A DNA stretch of 18,487 bases from a bacterium (GCA_021802115.1 JAKABA010000061.1:1-18487); one strand, 5' to 3'; counted from the stretch's first letter, positions 8,627 through 17,926 are shown. Translations and numbers: made by a program. Notes: generated from the sequence alone by a model not told the origin.

Positions 8627-8630
<4 letters not shown>
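7392..8630 (-). CDS. leuA: 2-isopropylmalate synthase lacking the C-terminal regulatory domain
   Basis: Condenses acetyl-CoA with 2-ketoisovalerate, the first committed leucine step. The catalytic TIM barrel is intact: [12 protein letters not shown] (about residues 27-38, metal Asp32), [16 protein letters not shown] with His220 and His222 as metal ligands, and [16 protein letters not shown] near 246-261. The linker subdomains run to the end of the 412-aa protein. Typical bacterial LeuA is 500-570 aa and ends in a leucine-binding dimer domain, which is absent here. The stop overlaps leuB as GTGA and no leftover sequence follows, so this is not a visible frameshift. The ATG overlaps the ilvC stop (ATGA), with GGAGG 7 nt upstream. 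Operon context favours LeuA over homocitrate or citramalate synthase. Confidence 0.93.
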
Positions 8631-9693
<1,063 letters not shown>

Positions 9694-9697
<4 letters not shown>

Positions 9698-10272
9698 CTC
9701 CCACTCATCACTTGATTGCTCGGCGCGGCGCTCGCCACCGCCCGGTGTTCCCCAAGCGCCAGCGGGCGTCCCACCACCCAGTCGATGACCGGCAGCCGGC
9801 GAATGCGGGCCAGGATCTCCTCGACCTGCTCCGGCGGGCCGCCGATCGCCGCCAGCACCGAGCCCTCGAGATGGCGCACGACCTGGACCCCGGGGTGGTT
9901 CAGCGCCGCCTCAAGGTCGTGCTCGTCACCACTTCGCCGAATCTCCACCAGCGCGGTCGTCCATTGCACCGGCGCCCGCGCGGTCATGTCCTCGACGCTG
10001 ACCACGTCGATGAGCTTGGCGAGCTGCTTGGTGACCTGGTCCACTGGCTGCGGGCCGGTCCCGACCCGCAGCCAGAGAGTGAGCAGGCCGTCCGTCGGAC
10101 CCTGGCCAACCGTGCAGCTGAACAGCTGGAAGCCGCGGCGGGCAAGGCAGTTGGTGACCCGCTGCAGGATCCCGCTGCGGTCCTCGGCCTGGACCATGAC
10201 CAGCCGCCACGGCTGGCTGGGGTTCGCCGCCAAGGAGGTGGGACGGCACTGGTCCGAATGGCATGAAGTCAC
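9694..10272 (-). CDS. ilvN: Acetolactate synthase small (regulatory) subunit
   Basis: 192 aa with an N-terminal ACT domain (about residues 22-97: [18 protein letters not shown], then [13 protein letters not shown]) and a C-terminal AHAS small-subunit domain ([16 protein letters not shown] to IDWVVG). It activates IlvB and normally confers valine inhibition. Against E. coli IlvH, Gly14 is kept (Gly34 here), Asn11 is Asp31 and Asn29 is Gln49. The last position is linked to valine resistance when altered. The frame is open upstream into ilvB, but the GTG at 10272 forms a GTGA overlap with the ilvB stop, matching the junction style of this operon; GGAG is 11 nt upstream. About 20 residues precede the ACT domain, longer than usual. 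Confidence 0.92.
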
Positions 10273-11999
10273 CCGACCGGGCACTCCACGAAACCGGCAA
10301 GACCTTTGCCGAAGGGGACTATGGGGTACACGCCGGCCTCGGGGTCGATCCGGCACTCGACCAGCGCCGGTCCCGGGTGTTCGAGCGCTGAGCCGAGGGC
10401 GTCGTCCAGCTCGCCGCTGCAGGTCACGGTGGCGCTGAAGCAGCCGAAGGCGGAGGCCAACAGCCGGAAGTCGGGAACGACCGAATGGGCGACCGCGGAG
10501 CGGATGCCGCCGTAGAAGTCGTCCTGGAACTGGCGCACCATGCCGAGCTGGCCGTTGTTGAGGATCACCACCTTGACCGGCAACCGCGCCTCCACGGCCG
10601 TCGCCAGCTCCTGCAGGGTCATGACGAAGCCCCCCTCGCCGCAGATTGCCCAGACCCTGCGGTCGGGGGCGGCCGCCTGCGCCCCGAGCGCGGCCGGGAG
10701 GGCGAAGCCCATGGTGCCCGCGCCACCGGAGTTGAGGAAGGTGCCCGCCCGGTCACCGGTCCAGGCCGTGGCGGCCCAGATTTGGTTCAGCCCGACGTCC
10801 GCCACCACGACGTCGGACGGGTGGCGGCGGGCGTAGCAGGCGGCCAGGACCTCCTGGGGCTGGAGCTTGCCGTTGTTCGGGTATCGCAAGGGGTGGCGAT
10901 CACGCCAGGCCCGGATCTGGGCGCGCCATCGGGGGTGCCGGCGCGGCGGCACTCTCCCAGCCAGGGCGCGAATGGTCCAGGTTGCGTCGGCGGCGATCTG
11001 GCAGTCTGCGGCGACGGTCTTGCCCAGCTCGGCCGGGTCGATGTTCACGTGGATGATGTGGCGCGCGCGCGGCGCGAACTGATCCAGCCGGCAGGTGACC
11101 CGGTCGTCCGCGCGCATGCCCACCATCAGGAGGGAATCGCAGTTGCTCACCGCCAGATTGCAGTACCCGGTCCCCATGAACCCGACCAGCCCCAGGGCGA
11201 GGGGATGGTCGGCCGGGAAGACCCCGGTGCCGAGCAGCGTGGTCCCCACGGGTGCGTCGATCTGCTCGGCGAGCTCGAGCAGCGCCGCCTCGGCCCGGGA
11301 GATCGCCACCCCCCTGCCCGCCAGAATCACGGGCCGGTGGGCCCCCGCCAGCCACTGGGCCGCCCGGTCGAGCAGCTCCGGGGCGGGAGGAGGAGGCTCC
11401 CGGTGGGGTCGAAGCCGGGTGATCTCCGCCGAGTCGCCCTCGACCACCTGTTGCTGCACGTCCTTGGGCACGTCGATCAAGACCGCCCCGGGTCTGCCGG
11501 TGCGCGCCAAGTGGAAGGCCTCGCGGACCACCGCGTAGAGGTCGCGCGCGTCCTGCACCTGGTAGCTGTGCTTGGTGACCGACATGGTCGAGCCGATGAC
11601 GTCCGACTCCTGGAAGGCGTCGGTGCCGATCGTGGCGGTGGCGACCTGCCCCGTGATCGCCACCACGGGCACGGAGTCGAAGTGCGCGGTCGCCAACCCG
11701 GTCACCAGGTTGAGGGCCCCGGGTCCCGAGGTCGCCAGACAGACTCCCACCCGGCCGCTGGTACGAGCGTAGCCGTCGGCCATGTGCGCCGCCCCCTGCT
11801 CGTGGCGAACCAGGATGTGCCGGATCGGTGAGCTGGGCAGGTGCTGGTAGATCGGCAGGTTGGCGCCTCCCGGCAGCCCGAAGATGACCTCGACCCCCTC
11901 GGCTTCCAGTGCCTGCAGAAGGATCTCCGCGCCGCAGCGGCTAGCGCGGGCGGGCTCGACGGGTCGGTCTTCGAAGCCAAGCAGGGCGGTTGCGCTCAT
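10269..11999 (-). CDS. ilvB: Acetolactate (acetohydroxyacid) synthase large subunit
   Basis: 576-aa ThDP-dependent catalytic subunit that condenses pyruvate with a second pyruvate or with 2-ketobutyrate. The N-terminal Pyr domain has VIFGLPGGANLPIY and the catalytic Glu67 in RHEQGAAHMADGYAR. The middle domain includes HVNIDPAELGK. The C-terminal ThDP domain has FLNSGGAGTMGFALPAALGA and a metal-binding motif that reads GEGGFVM (454-460), paired with NN at 481-482. Most family members have GDG there, so Asp to Glu is notable. The ATG lies 10 nt after the stop of the 62-aa gene, and the upstream ribosome binding site is modest (GAGAG). It pairs with IlvN. Acetolactate synthase is favoured over other ThDP enzymes by the operon and by IlvN. 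Confidence 0.97.
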   Translation of the reverse strand: MSATALLGFEDRPVEPARASRCGAEILLQALEAEGVEVIFGLPGGANLPIYQHLPSSPIRHILVRHEQGAAHMADGYARTSGRVGVCLATSGPGALNLVTGLATAHFDSVPVVAITGQVATATIGTDAFQESDVIGSTMSVTKHSYQVQDARDLYAVVREAFHLARTGRPGAVLIDVPKDVQQQVVEGDSAEITRLRPHREPPPPAPELLDRAAQWLAGAHRPVILAGRGVAISRAEAALLELAEQIDAPVGTTLLGTGVFPADHPLALGLVGFMGTGYCNLAVSNCDSLLMVGMRADDRVTCRLDQFAPRARHIIHVNIDPAELGKTVAADCQIAADATWTIRALAGRVPPRRHPRWRAQIRAWRDRHPLRYPNNGKLQPQEVLAACYARRHPSDVVVADVGLNQIWAATAWTGDRAGTFLNSGGAGTMGFALPAALGAQAAAPDRRVWAICGEGGFVMTLQELATAVEARLPVKVVILNNGQLGMVRQFQDDFYGGIRSAVAHSVVPDFRLLASAFGCFSATVTCSGELDDALGSALEHPGPALVECRIDPEAGVYPIVPFGKGLAGFVECPVG

Positions 12000-12009
12000 C
12001 GCCGGACTC

Positions 12010-12198
12010 TCAGCCCTGACCGTAGGCCCTGCCGATGGCGGACGTCACCGCCGCGTCGGCGGCCATCTGCCGCATCGGGCGGGCGTGTTCGTGGTGGTGG
12101 CGCACCCAGTTGCGCGCCGCCTCGTCGAGCTCGATGTCAGGCGGGAACGCGAACGGAGACGGGCCTTCGGTGCCGGGGATATCGCGAGGTGCGGACAT
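12010..12198 (-). CDS. Small uncharacterised protein encoded at the head of the ilv-leu operon
   Basis: A 62-aa ORF sits between the attenuator terminator and ilvB. A strong AGGAGG lies 6 nt before its ATG, and its stop is 10 nt before ilvB, so it should be the first full-length protein of the operon. The N-terminal 25 residues are Pro/Gly-rich (SAPRDIPGTEGPSPFAFPPD). The rest looks helical and charged, with IELDEAARNWVRHHHEHARP and an Ala-rich end (MAADAAVTSAIGRAYGQG). There is no signal peptide, transmembrane segment or Cys. I do not recognise a family. It could be a small AHAS-associated factor, or its translation could set ribosome loading on ilvB. Either role is speculation. Confidence 0.7.
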   Translation of the reverse strand: MSAPRDIPGTEGPSPFAFPPDIELDEAARNWVRHHHEHARPMRQMAADAAVTSAIGRAYGQG

Positions 12199-12254
12199 GA
12201 TTGGCCTCCTGGTGGTTGCTCGGTCGAACAGCGATGGAGATGGGTTCGGAAAAC

Positions 12255-12287
12255 AAAAAAAGCCCCCCGGTGGTGACCGGGGGGCTT
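12255..12287 (-). terminator. Attenuator intrinsic terminator of the ilv-leu operon
   Basis: On the minus strand AAGCCCCCCGGT pairs perfectly with ACCGGGGGGCTT (12 bp) around the loop CACC, followed by a run of seven T (two of them in the stem). It lies after the leader peptide and before the 62-aa gene, inside the 5' leader and not after a gene, which is the arrangement of a transcription attenuator. Confidence 0.92.
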
Positions 12288-12330
12288 GCAGCTAAGTGCG
12301 GATGCGCAGCCTTTAGCTGACCAGCCCTCC
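12279..12330 (-). promoter_or_regulatory. Antiterminator hairpin of the ilv-leu attenuator
   Basis: The alternative fold on the minus strand has three stacked helices. GGAGGGCT (12323-12330, inside leader codons 16-18) pairs with AGCCCCCC (12279-12286) with one mismatch. CAGCTAA (12313-12319, containing the leader stop) pairs perfectly with TTAGCTG (12289-12295). TGCG (12305-12308) pairs with CGCA (12297-12300) over the loop CATC. It uses the 5' arm of the terminator stem, so the two folds exclude each other. A ribosome stalled at codons 10-14 should leave it free to form; one that reaches the stop codon covers it. Confidence 0.82.
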
Positions 12331-12375
12331 TGAAATTAGGCCTACTAGAGCGAAGGAGCTCTCACGAGTCAGCAT
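12313..12375 (-). CDS. ilv-leu leader peptide (attenuator)
   Basis: A 20-codon ORF with ATG at 12375 and TAA stop begins about 25 nt after the predicted transcription start. The core ALVGLI is read by CTA GTA GGC CTA ATT, followed by Ser-Gly-Gly-Leu-Val-Ser. CTA, GTA and ATT contrast with the G/C-ending Leu, Val and Ile codons that dominate the neighbouring genes. Low charging of Leu, Val or Ile tRNA should therefore stall ribosomes here. The stop codon lies inside the antiterminator. No Shine-Dalgarno is visible in the short 5' leader, so initiation may be weak or unusual. The peptide itself needs no function; it senses amino-acid supply. It resembles actinobacterial ilvB leaders in position but not in exact sequence. 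Confidence 0.88.
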   Translation of the reverse strand: MLTRESSFALVGLISGGLVS

Positions 12376-12406
12376 GGCGGCGGGGTGCGCGTTCAAGTTG
12401 CCGACA

Positions 12407-12435
12407 GGTATACCAGCCCCTGGCAGCGCTGTCAA
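12407..12435 (-). promoter_or_regulatory. Sigma-70 type promoter of the ilv-leu operon
   Basis: A consensus -35 TTGACA (12430-12435) is separated by exactly 17 bp from the -10 TATACC (12407-12412). Transcription should start near 12400, about 25 nt before the leader-peptide ATG. This is the best promoter match in the window and fits the attenuator directly downstream. Confidence 0.85.
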
Positions 12436-12489
12436 GCTTCGGGTCCAAGGCGTGCCCGCCGCGGGGCCTCGCAGCGGCGCGGGGCGGCT

Positions 12490-12498
12490 TGCTATGGT
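12490..12498 (+). promoter_or_regulatory. Possible extended -10 promoter element for ilvD
   Basis: TGC-TATGGT forms an extended -10 element about 60 nt upstream of the ilvD ATG, with no good -35 at 17 bp (CGCAGC). It is the only plausible -10 in the 184-bp divergent spacer on this strand. Transcription would begin near 12505. The call is weak. Confidence 0.35.
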
Positions 12499-12559
12499 TT
12501 CACGCCATCGGCAGGGCCGCCACCCGGGCAGCTCAAGTTCAGTTTGAGGACGAATCAAG

Positions 12560-14284
12560 ATGAAGCCAGCCACGCAGGCGAACGCGCTTCCGAGTCGCGC
12601 CCTGGTGGTCGGCCGCGAGCGGGCTGCCGCTCGGGCGATGCTCAAGGGAGCCGGCTATACGGACTCCGACCTGTCCCGCCCCCTGATCGGGGTCGCCAAC
12701 ACCTGGATCGAGACCATGCCGTGCAACCTCGGTCTGCGGCGGCTGGCGGAGCACGTCAAGCGCGGGATCCGGGAAGCCGGCGGCACGCCGATGGAGTTCA
12801 ACACCATCGCGGTCTCCGACGGGGTGGCCATGGGCACCCAGGGCATGAAGGCGTCCTTGATCAGCCGGGAGGTCATCGCCGACTCGATCGAGCTCGTCTG
12901 CCGGGGCCATCTTCTGGATGGCGTGGTGGCGCTGGTCGGCTGCGACAAGACCATCCCCGGCGCGGCCATGGCCCTGTGTCGGCTGGACCTCCCCGGCTGC
13001 CTGCTCTACGGCGGCTCCATTCAGCCCGGCCGCTTCCGGGGCCGGGACGTGACGGTGATCGACGTGTTTGAGGCGATCGGGGCCGCCGAGGCCGGGCGCA
13101 TCAGCGATGACGAGCTCCGGCAGTTGGAGGACGTCGCCTGCCCCGGGGCCGGCGCCTGCGGGGGCCAGTTCACCGCCAACACCATGGCCATGGCCATCGA
13201 ACTGCTGGGCATTTCGCCACTTCAGCTGGGGGGCATCCCAGCGACCGATCCCGGCAAGCCCGAAGCCGCCGCCGAGGTGGGCCGCTTGGTGGTGGAGATG
13301 GTCGCCAGGGGTCGGCGGCCCAGCACCTACCTCTCGCGGGAGTCGTTCCTGAACGCGATCGCGGGGGTGATGGCAAGTGGGGGCTCGACCAATGCGGTGC
13401 TGCATCTCCTGGCAATCGCGACCGAGGCGGGAATCCCGCTGCAGATCGACGATTTCGACGCCGTGAGTCAACGCACCCCCTGGCTGGCCGACCTCCGTCC
13501 CGGCGGCCGCTACAACGCCGTCGACCTGACACGTGCCGGCGGTGTGGCGCTGCTGGTGCGCCGGTTGCTGGAGCACGGCTCGGTGGCGGGCTCGGCCCAG
13601 ACCTGCACCGGCTCCAGCCTGGAAGACCAGGCGGCCGCCGCTGCCGACACCTGGCCCGAGACCGATGGCCAGGACGTGGTTCGGCGGGTCGGGGAGGCGC
13701 TCAGCGCAAGCGGAGGCATGGCCATTCTCCACGGGCAGCTCGCCCCGGAGGGCTCGGTGGTCAAGGTGGCGGGGCACACCTGGCGCCAGCACACCGGGCC
13801 CGCGCGGGTCTTCGACTCCGAGGAGGCGGCGATGGCGGCGGTGTCCGCCAGGTCAATCGTCCCCGGCGACGTGGTGGTGATCCGCTACGAGGGTCCGCGC
13901 GGCGGCCCGGGCATGCGCGAGATGCTGGGCGTGACCGGGGCGCTGGTTGGCCAGGGCCTCGGGGACAGCGTGGCCCTGCTGACCGACGGCCGCTTCTCGG
14001 GCGCAACCCATGGGCTGATGATCGGTCACATCGCTCCCGAGGCCGCCGTGGGGGGGCCGATCGCGCTGGTGCGCGATGGCGATCAGATCACCATCGATGT
14101 CAACGCTCGGACCGTATCCGCCGCTGTTCCGGAGGCGGAGTGGGAGCGCCGACGTCGGCTCTGGCGCGCCCCGGAAGTGCCGAAGCGGCGCGGGGTCTTC
14201 GCCAGATACGCCCAGCTGGTCGGGAGTTCCGCCCGCGGCGCGGTCCTCGCCGAGGAGCTCTCGCCCGCTCAGGTTAGGGGATAG
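12560..14284 (+). CDS. ilvD: Dihydroxy-acid dehydratase
   Basis: 574-aa Fe-S dehydratase that makes 2-ketoisovalerate and 2-keto-3-methylvalerate from the IlvC products. The cluster cysteines are Cys55 (MPCN), Cys128 (GCDKT) and Cys200 ([14 protein letters not shown]), the three-Cys pattern of the [2Fe-2S] type. The Mg2+ site includes Asp87 in SDGVAMG and Lys130 in CDKT, the carbamylated Lys of the family. The C-terminal domain has [23 protein letters not shown] with the catalytic Ser. The ATG is preceded by GAGGA at 9 nt. It is transcribed away from the attenuated ilv-leu operon, so the attenuator does not control it. Its last 16 nt overlap the convergent pheA gene. Confidence 0.98.
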   Translation: MKPATQANALPSRALVVGRERAAARAMLKGAGYTDSDLSRPLIGVANTWIETMPCNLGLRRLAEHVKRGIREAGGTPMEFNTIAVSDGVAMGTQGMKASLISREVIADSIELVCRGHLLDGVVALVGCDKTIPGAAMALCRLDLPGCLLYGGSIQPGRFRGRDVTVIDVFEAIGAAEAGRISDDELRQLEDVACPGAGACGGQFTANTMAMAIELLGISPLQLGGIPATDPGKPEAAAEVGRLVVEMVARGRRPSTYLSRESFLNAIAGVMASGGSTNAVLHLLAIATEAGIPLQIDDFDAVSQRTPWLADLRPGGRYNAVDLTRAGGVALLVRRLLEHGSVAGSAQTCTGSSLEDQAAAAADTWPETDGQDVVRRVGEALSASGGMAILHGQLAPEGSVVKVAGHTWRQHTGPARVFDSEEAAMAAVSARSIVPGDVVVIRYEGPRGGPGMREMLGVTGALVGQGLGDSVALLTDGRFSGATHGLMIGHIAPEAAVGGPIALVRDGDQITIDVNARTVSAAVPEAEWERRRRLWRAPEVPKRRGVFARYAQLVGSSARGAVLAEELSPAQVRG

Positions 14285-15081
14285 ATCCCGAAGAGCCGAA
14301 GCTCCTGGCTGACGGAGGCCAACCGGGGCAGCAGCAGGTCCACCTGGCCCGCCTGCTCGAGCTCGGCATCCAGGTAGAAGCGGTAGTGAAAGGGCAGGTC
14401 CGGTATGGGGCGGGCATCCAACCGGGTCAGGTTCAGCTCCAGGTCAGCGAAGACCTCCAGCACCCGGACCAGCCCCCCGGGGCGATGGGGGGCGATCAGG
14501 CCCATTGACACCTTGGCCCTCCCAGGAATCGGCCCTCCGGTAGCGGCGCGGGCGGTGACCACCACGAAACGGGTCTGGTTGGACGGCTCGTCGGCGATGT
14601 CCTCCGCCACCACCACCAGCCCGTACAGTCGGGCGGCGGTGAGTGATGCGATCGCTCCCTCCCCGTCCACCCTGCTCTGGGCCACCTGGCGGGCCGCGCC
14701 AGCCGTGTCCGGATGCGGGATGCCCGCTATCCCGTGGGCGCTTAACCAGTTCGCACACTGGGCCAGGGCCTGGGGGTGGGAAAGGGCCCGCTCCACCGGC
14801 TGGTGGTCGGCGGCGAGCAGATGGTGACGGATGGGAGCCACTCGTTCGCTGACCACAGTCAGCTCCGGGTGGGCCCAGAGCTGATCGCTAACCTCCTGCA
14901 CGACCCCCGCGCGGCTGTTCTCCACGGGCAGGACCGCAAACTGCAAATCCCCCCTGGCCACAGCTGTGAAGACCGCGGCGAAGGTCGGCAGACCCACGGT
15001 GTCGGCGCCGGGGAAGAGCTGGCGCGCCGCCTCGTCGGAGTTGGCCCCGGGTTCCCCCTGATATCCGACCCGCTGGTCCAT
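14269..15081 (-). CDS. pheA: Prephenate dehydratase, stand-alone, with ACT domain
   Basis: Converts prephenate to phenylpyruvate in phenylalanine synthesis. From the chosen ATG it is 270 aa. The catalytic domain has [11 protein letters not shown] (5-15), PVENSRAG (53-59), SHPQAL (101-106) and the conserved TRF (170-172). The ACT domain runs from about 190. Its phenylalanine-binding motifs, usually GALV and ESRP, read GGLV (203-206) and DARP (222-225). No chorismate mutase domain is fused, as in actinobacterial and Gram-positive PheA. The frame is open to 15147, but alignment to the family start YQGxPGAYS favours 15081. The ribosome binding site is weak, so the start is uncertain. It overlaps ilvD tail to tail by 16 nt. 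Confidence 0.93.
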   Translation of the reverse strand: MDQRVGYQGEPGANSDEAARQLFPGADTVGLPTFAAVFTAVARGDLQFAVLPVENSRAGVVQEVSDQLWAHPELTVVSERVAPIRHHLLAADHQPVERALSHPQALAQCANWLSAHGIAGIPHPDTAGAARQVAQSRVDGEGAIASLTAARLYGLVVVAEDIADEPSNQTRFVVVTARAATGGPIPGRAKVSMGLIAPHRPGGLVRVLEVFADLELNLTRLDARPIPDLPFHYRFYLDAELEQAGQVDLLLPRLASVSQELRLFGIYPLT

Positions 15082-15170
15082 CGCCCCATTGTGGCGCACG
15101 GGTCTGTGGCTGGGACGGCGCTCTGGCGCATCCCGGCCGCCGGCCACTAAGATCGCTTCGAGGTGAGAGC

Positions 15171-15929
15171 TTGAAGCGACTCTACGCGCTCGGCTTGGGC
15201 GAGGCGTGCTGTGACAAGAGCGTGCTCACCCCGGGCACCGACGACGGGCTGCGCATCCACATCCCGATCATCGGCTACCTGCTGACCACCGACTCTGGGA
15301 GGCGGATGCTGGTCGACACGGGGATCCATCGCAGCCACATCGAGGACCCGGACCGGACGTGGCGGGGCACCGCCTTTGCCCGGGAACTGCGCCCGGTGAT
15401 GCGTCTGGAGGACACCGTCGACTATCGCCTGGCCCAGTTGGGGCTGCGCAGCACCGACATCACCGATGTGATCAACACGCACTTTCATTTTGACCATGCC
15501 GGCAACAACGACGCCTTCACCAACGCCACCTTTCACGTTCAACGCGAGCACTACCACAGCGCCCTGGACAATCCTTCGTTCCCCAATCAGTACTGGCGTC
15601 TTGACGGACTGGATTACAGCCTGCTGGACGGTGAGGCCGACCTCGGAGATGGGGTCTCGGTGTTCCCCACCCCGGGGCATGCGCCGGGGCACCAGTCGGT
15701 GGTGGTCCACCTGGACGGTGGCCAGGCGGTGATCCTGTGTGGTGACGCGATTTACGAAGAGGACAATCTGCGTTACGACCGCTGGACCGCCCACGCCGAT
15801 CCCGAGCTGGCCAGCCGGAGTGCCCGAGAGCTGGTTGATCGGGCACGCGACCTGAGGGCCAGGGTCATCTACGGACACGACCCTGAGCAGTGGCGCACGC
15901 TGCGCCATTCGCCGATTTTTTACGAGTAG
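15171..15929 (+). CDS. Metallo-beta-lactamase-fold hydrolase, AiiA-type N-acyl-homoserine lactonase-like
   Basis: 252 aa, almost the length of Bacillus AiiA (250). All di-zinc ligands are present and nearly in register: THFHFDHAG gives His104, His106, Asp108 and His109, then His170 (PTPGH), Asp192 (CGDAIY) and His236 (YGHD). Tyr195, three residues after the bridging Asp, matches the AiiA active-site Tyr194. This favours an AHL (quorum-quenching) or related lactonase over glyoxalase II. No signal peptide is seen, so it is probably cytoplasmic. The start is TTG with GAGGT 6 nt upstream. It is divergent from pheA, 89 bp away, and the IS element follows 77 bp downstream. Family assignment is strong; the substrate is inferred. 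Confidence 0.85.
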   Translation: MKRLYALGLGEACCDKSVLTPGTDDGLRIHIPIIGYLLTTDSGRRMLVDTGIHRSHIEDPDRTWRGTAFARELRPVMRLEDTVDYRLAQLGLRSTDITDVINTHFHFDHAGNNDAFTNATFHVQREHYHSALDNPSFPNQYWRLDGLDYSLLDGEADLGDGVSVFPTPGHAPGHQSVVVHLDGGQAVILCGDAIYEEDNLRYDRWTAHADPELASRSARELVDRARDLRARVIYGHDPEQWRTLRHSPIFYE

Positions 15930-16006
15930 CGGCCGTCGGTCGCGCGCGATCTGCGTCTCCACGAGCCCTCCTCCGGCTTGCGCCACGCCCAACCGACAAG
16001 CGAGAT

Positions 16007-16022
16007 CTAGGCGGAACTTTGG
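16007..16022 (+). repeat. IS terminal inverted repeat, left copy
   Basis: CTAGGCGGAACTTTGG, perfectly matched to the complement of 17927-17942. It lies 48 bp beyond the 3' end of the transposase gene. Confidence 0.93.
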
Positions 16023-16070
16023 AGTGATGGGCGAGTTCGGGTGAGTTCAGTTGAGACTGCGGAGTTGTGT

Positions 16071-17819
16071 CTACGCGGCGGGGAGATGGACACCAGCCAG
16101 GGTCAGAGCGCGAGCCTGCAGCTCTGTAGCCTCGGTGGTGATCTCGAAGGCCGACTCATCCGGGAGGCCGGTGGGGACCACCTGACTGCGGCAGATCGTT
16201 GCCAGGGATCTCAGCAGCGTCGGGAAACTGTGCACCGGGCTGCCATCGTCCAATTGCTGGGTTGACGCTTTGCGCCTCGCCGCGGCGGAGGGACGTGCGG
16301 GAGCCACAGGGTCGTCCTGGAGCGGGGGCTGCTCGTCGCGGAACAGCAAGGGCGCCCAGGCCCGCTCCAGGTGCCAGCGCACGTAGTAGGCGAGCATGCA
16401 CAGCAGGATGTGCGCCTTGACCCGCGCTGAGCTCCAGTGGTAGATGGGGCGCACTTGAATGTCCAACCCTTTCCAGGTGCGGAAGGCGTGCTCGACGTGC
16501 TTGAGCCCCTTGTAGGTCCGCACCACCGAGGGGGTGTCCAATCGCTCCGGCGCAACCGAGGTGCGGATGACATAGATGCCGTCGAGCTCGGCTTCAGCAC
16601 TGATCTTGACCTGATCGCGCTCCAGGCGGAGGGTGTGGTCGGTGATCTCCACCAGGAAGTGCTTGCCCACCTTGTACTGGTTGAGCACTCGGCCCACCCG
16701 CAGGCCGATCTTGGCGGCTCCCTTGAGCCTGCCATTGGCGACTGCCTCCAGGATGGGTTGCAACTTGGCCTCGGTTGCCTGCAGCAGGTCCCCGCGCGTG
16801 CGCTTGCGTTCCTGGGCCAAGTCGGGGTTGCGGCACACCACCAGCCGCTCTCCGGGGTAATCGGGATGGCTGATCTCGGCCAGGCCGCGCTGGTCAAAAA
16901 GTCCCATCTGGATGGCACCTGAGTCCAGCAGAGCCCGGATCTGGGGGCTGCGCAATGCCGAGATCCAATCGATCCCACCTTCTTTGCGCAGCTCCTCGAT
17001 CCTTGCCTGGGTCAGCATCCCTCTGTCCCCGACCAGGATCACTCCCTGGAGGTGGAAGCGCTTCTTGATCTTCTCCACCTGGGTAGCCACGGTCTTGGGG
17101 TCGCCAGTGTTGCCCGGCACCACCTCGACCGCGATTGGGCGTCCCTCGCCATCGGTGACCAGGCCGTACTCGACCTGCAGGGTGCCCTTCTTGCGATCCC
17201 GGCTGTAGCCGCTCTTGGCCAGCGGGCAGTGCCTGCCCTCCACATACGACGAGCTGAGGTCGTACAGCACCAGCTCGCCATCTCCCAGGTGGCGCTTGGC
17301 CAGCCTGCGCTCGATGGCTGGCTGCCGCTCCAGCAGCCAATCGAGGGACGCATACACCTCTTCGACAGTGGCATCTTCCACCGCGAAGGTCGAGCTCAAG
17401 GTGGACTGTCCCCAGCTGCGGGTGGTGGCCAGCTTGGAGTGGGGCTCGACCACTCGAGCACAGATCAATGCCAGCACCAGATCTCGTTGCCGGGACTTGG
17501 CCCGGTCGAGCAGCTCGGCGATCCCCAGATTGCGCATGGTCTGGGCGACGGCAAGCACATGCCCATGGGGGCGGCTACGGCGGATGTGCAGCTCCTGGCC
17601 GGCCAGGAACTTCTCTCCGGCCAGGCTGCGGCGCACCAGCTCGACGGTCTCTTCCGGGAGGTGGGAGAGGTTGGCCAAGGTCTGGTTCTTGACCTTGCCA
17701 TTCTCACGGTAGGAGCGGCGGAGCAGAGGGTACCGGTAGACCCGGCCCTTGTATTGACGACGGATCCACGCGACATGGACAGCCTCAGCTCGGCGCGTCA
17801 CGAGAGCACTGTGCCACAA
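16071..17819 (-). CDS. IS1634-family (IS4 superfamily) DDE transposase
   Basis: Up to 582 aa. The catalytic triad is visible: Asp187 in LVLYDLSSSYVEG, Asp265 in VILVGDRGML after a long beta-strand insertion, and Glu443 in KHVEHAFRTWKG, followed by a hydrophobic helix (ARVKAHILLCMLAYYVRWHL). The N-terminal AWIRRQYKGRVYRYPLLRRSYRENGKVK matches the usual IS1634 opening, so the true start may be the in-frame GTG at 17801; the annotated TTG at 17819 has no clear ribosome binding site. No frameshift or internal stop is seen. It catalyses transposition of the surrounding element. It lies on the same strand as pheA and the ilv-leu operon but is not part of either. Confidence 0.95.
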   Translation of the reverse strand: MWHSALVTRRAEAVHVAWIRRQYKGRVYRYPLLRRSYRENGKVKNQTLANLSHLPEETVELVRRSLAGEKFLAGQELHIRRSRPHGHVLAVAQTMRNLGIAELLDRAKSRQRDLVLALICARVVEPHSKLATTRSWGQSTLSSTFAVEDATVEEVYASLDWLLERQPAIERRLAKRHLGDGELVLYDLSSSYVEGRHCPLAKSGYSRDRKKGTLQVEYGLVTDGEGRPIAVEVVPGNTGDPKTVATQVEKIKKRFHLQGVILVGDRGMLTQARIEELRKEGGIDWISALRSPQIRALLDSGAIQMGLFDQRGLAEISHPDYPGERLVVCRNPDLAQERKRTRGDLLQATEAKLQPILEAVANGRLKGAAKIGLRVGRVLNQYKVGKHFLVEITDHTLRLERDQVKISAEAELDGIYVIRTSVAPERLDTPSVVRTYKGLKHVEHAFRTWKGLDIQVRPIYHWSSARVKAHILLCMLAYYVRWHLERAWAPLLFRDEQPPLQDDPVAPARPSAAARRKASTQQLDDGSPVHSFPTLLRSLATICRSQVVPTGLPDESAFEITTEATELQARALTLAGVHLPAA

Positions 17820-17926
17820 CCCGCGTCTATTGCCAAGAGCCTTCTTGTCTGCCTTTGCGACAATCCGAAGTTGCCATAACCCCCATCAGCACAGCGTAAA
17901 CCCGCCCCAAACCCCCGCTACGCGCC

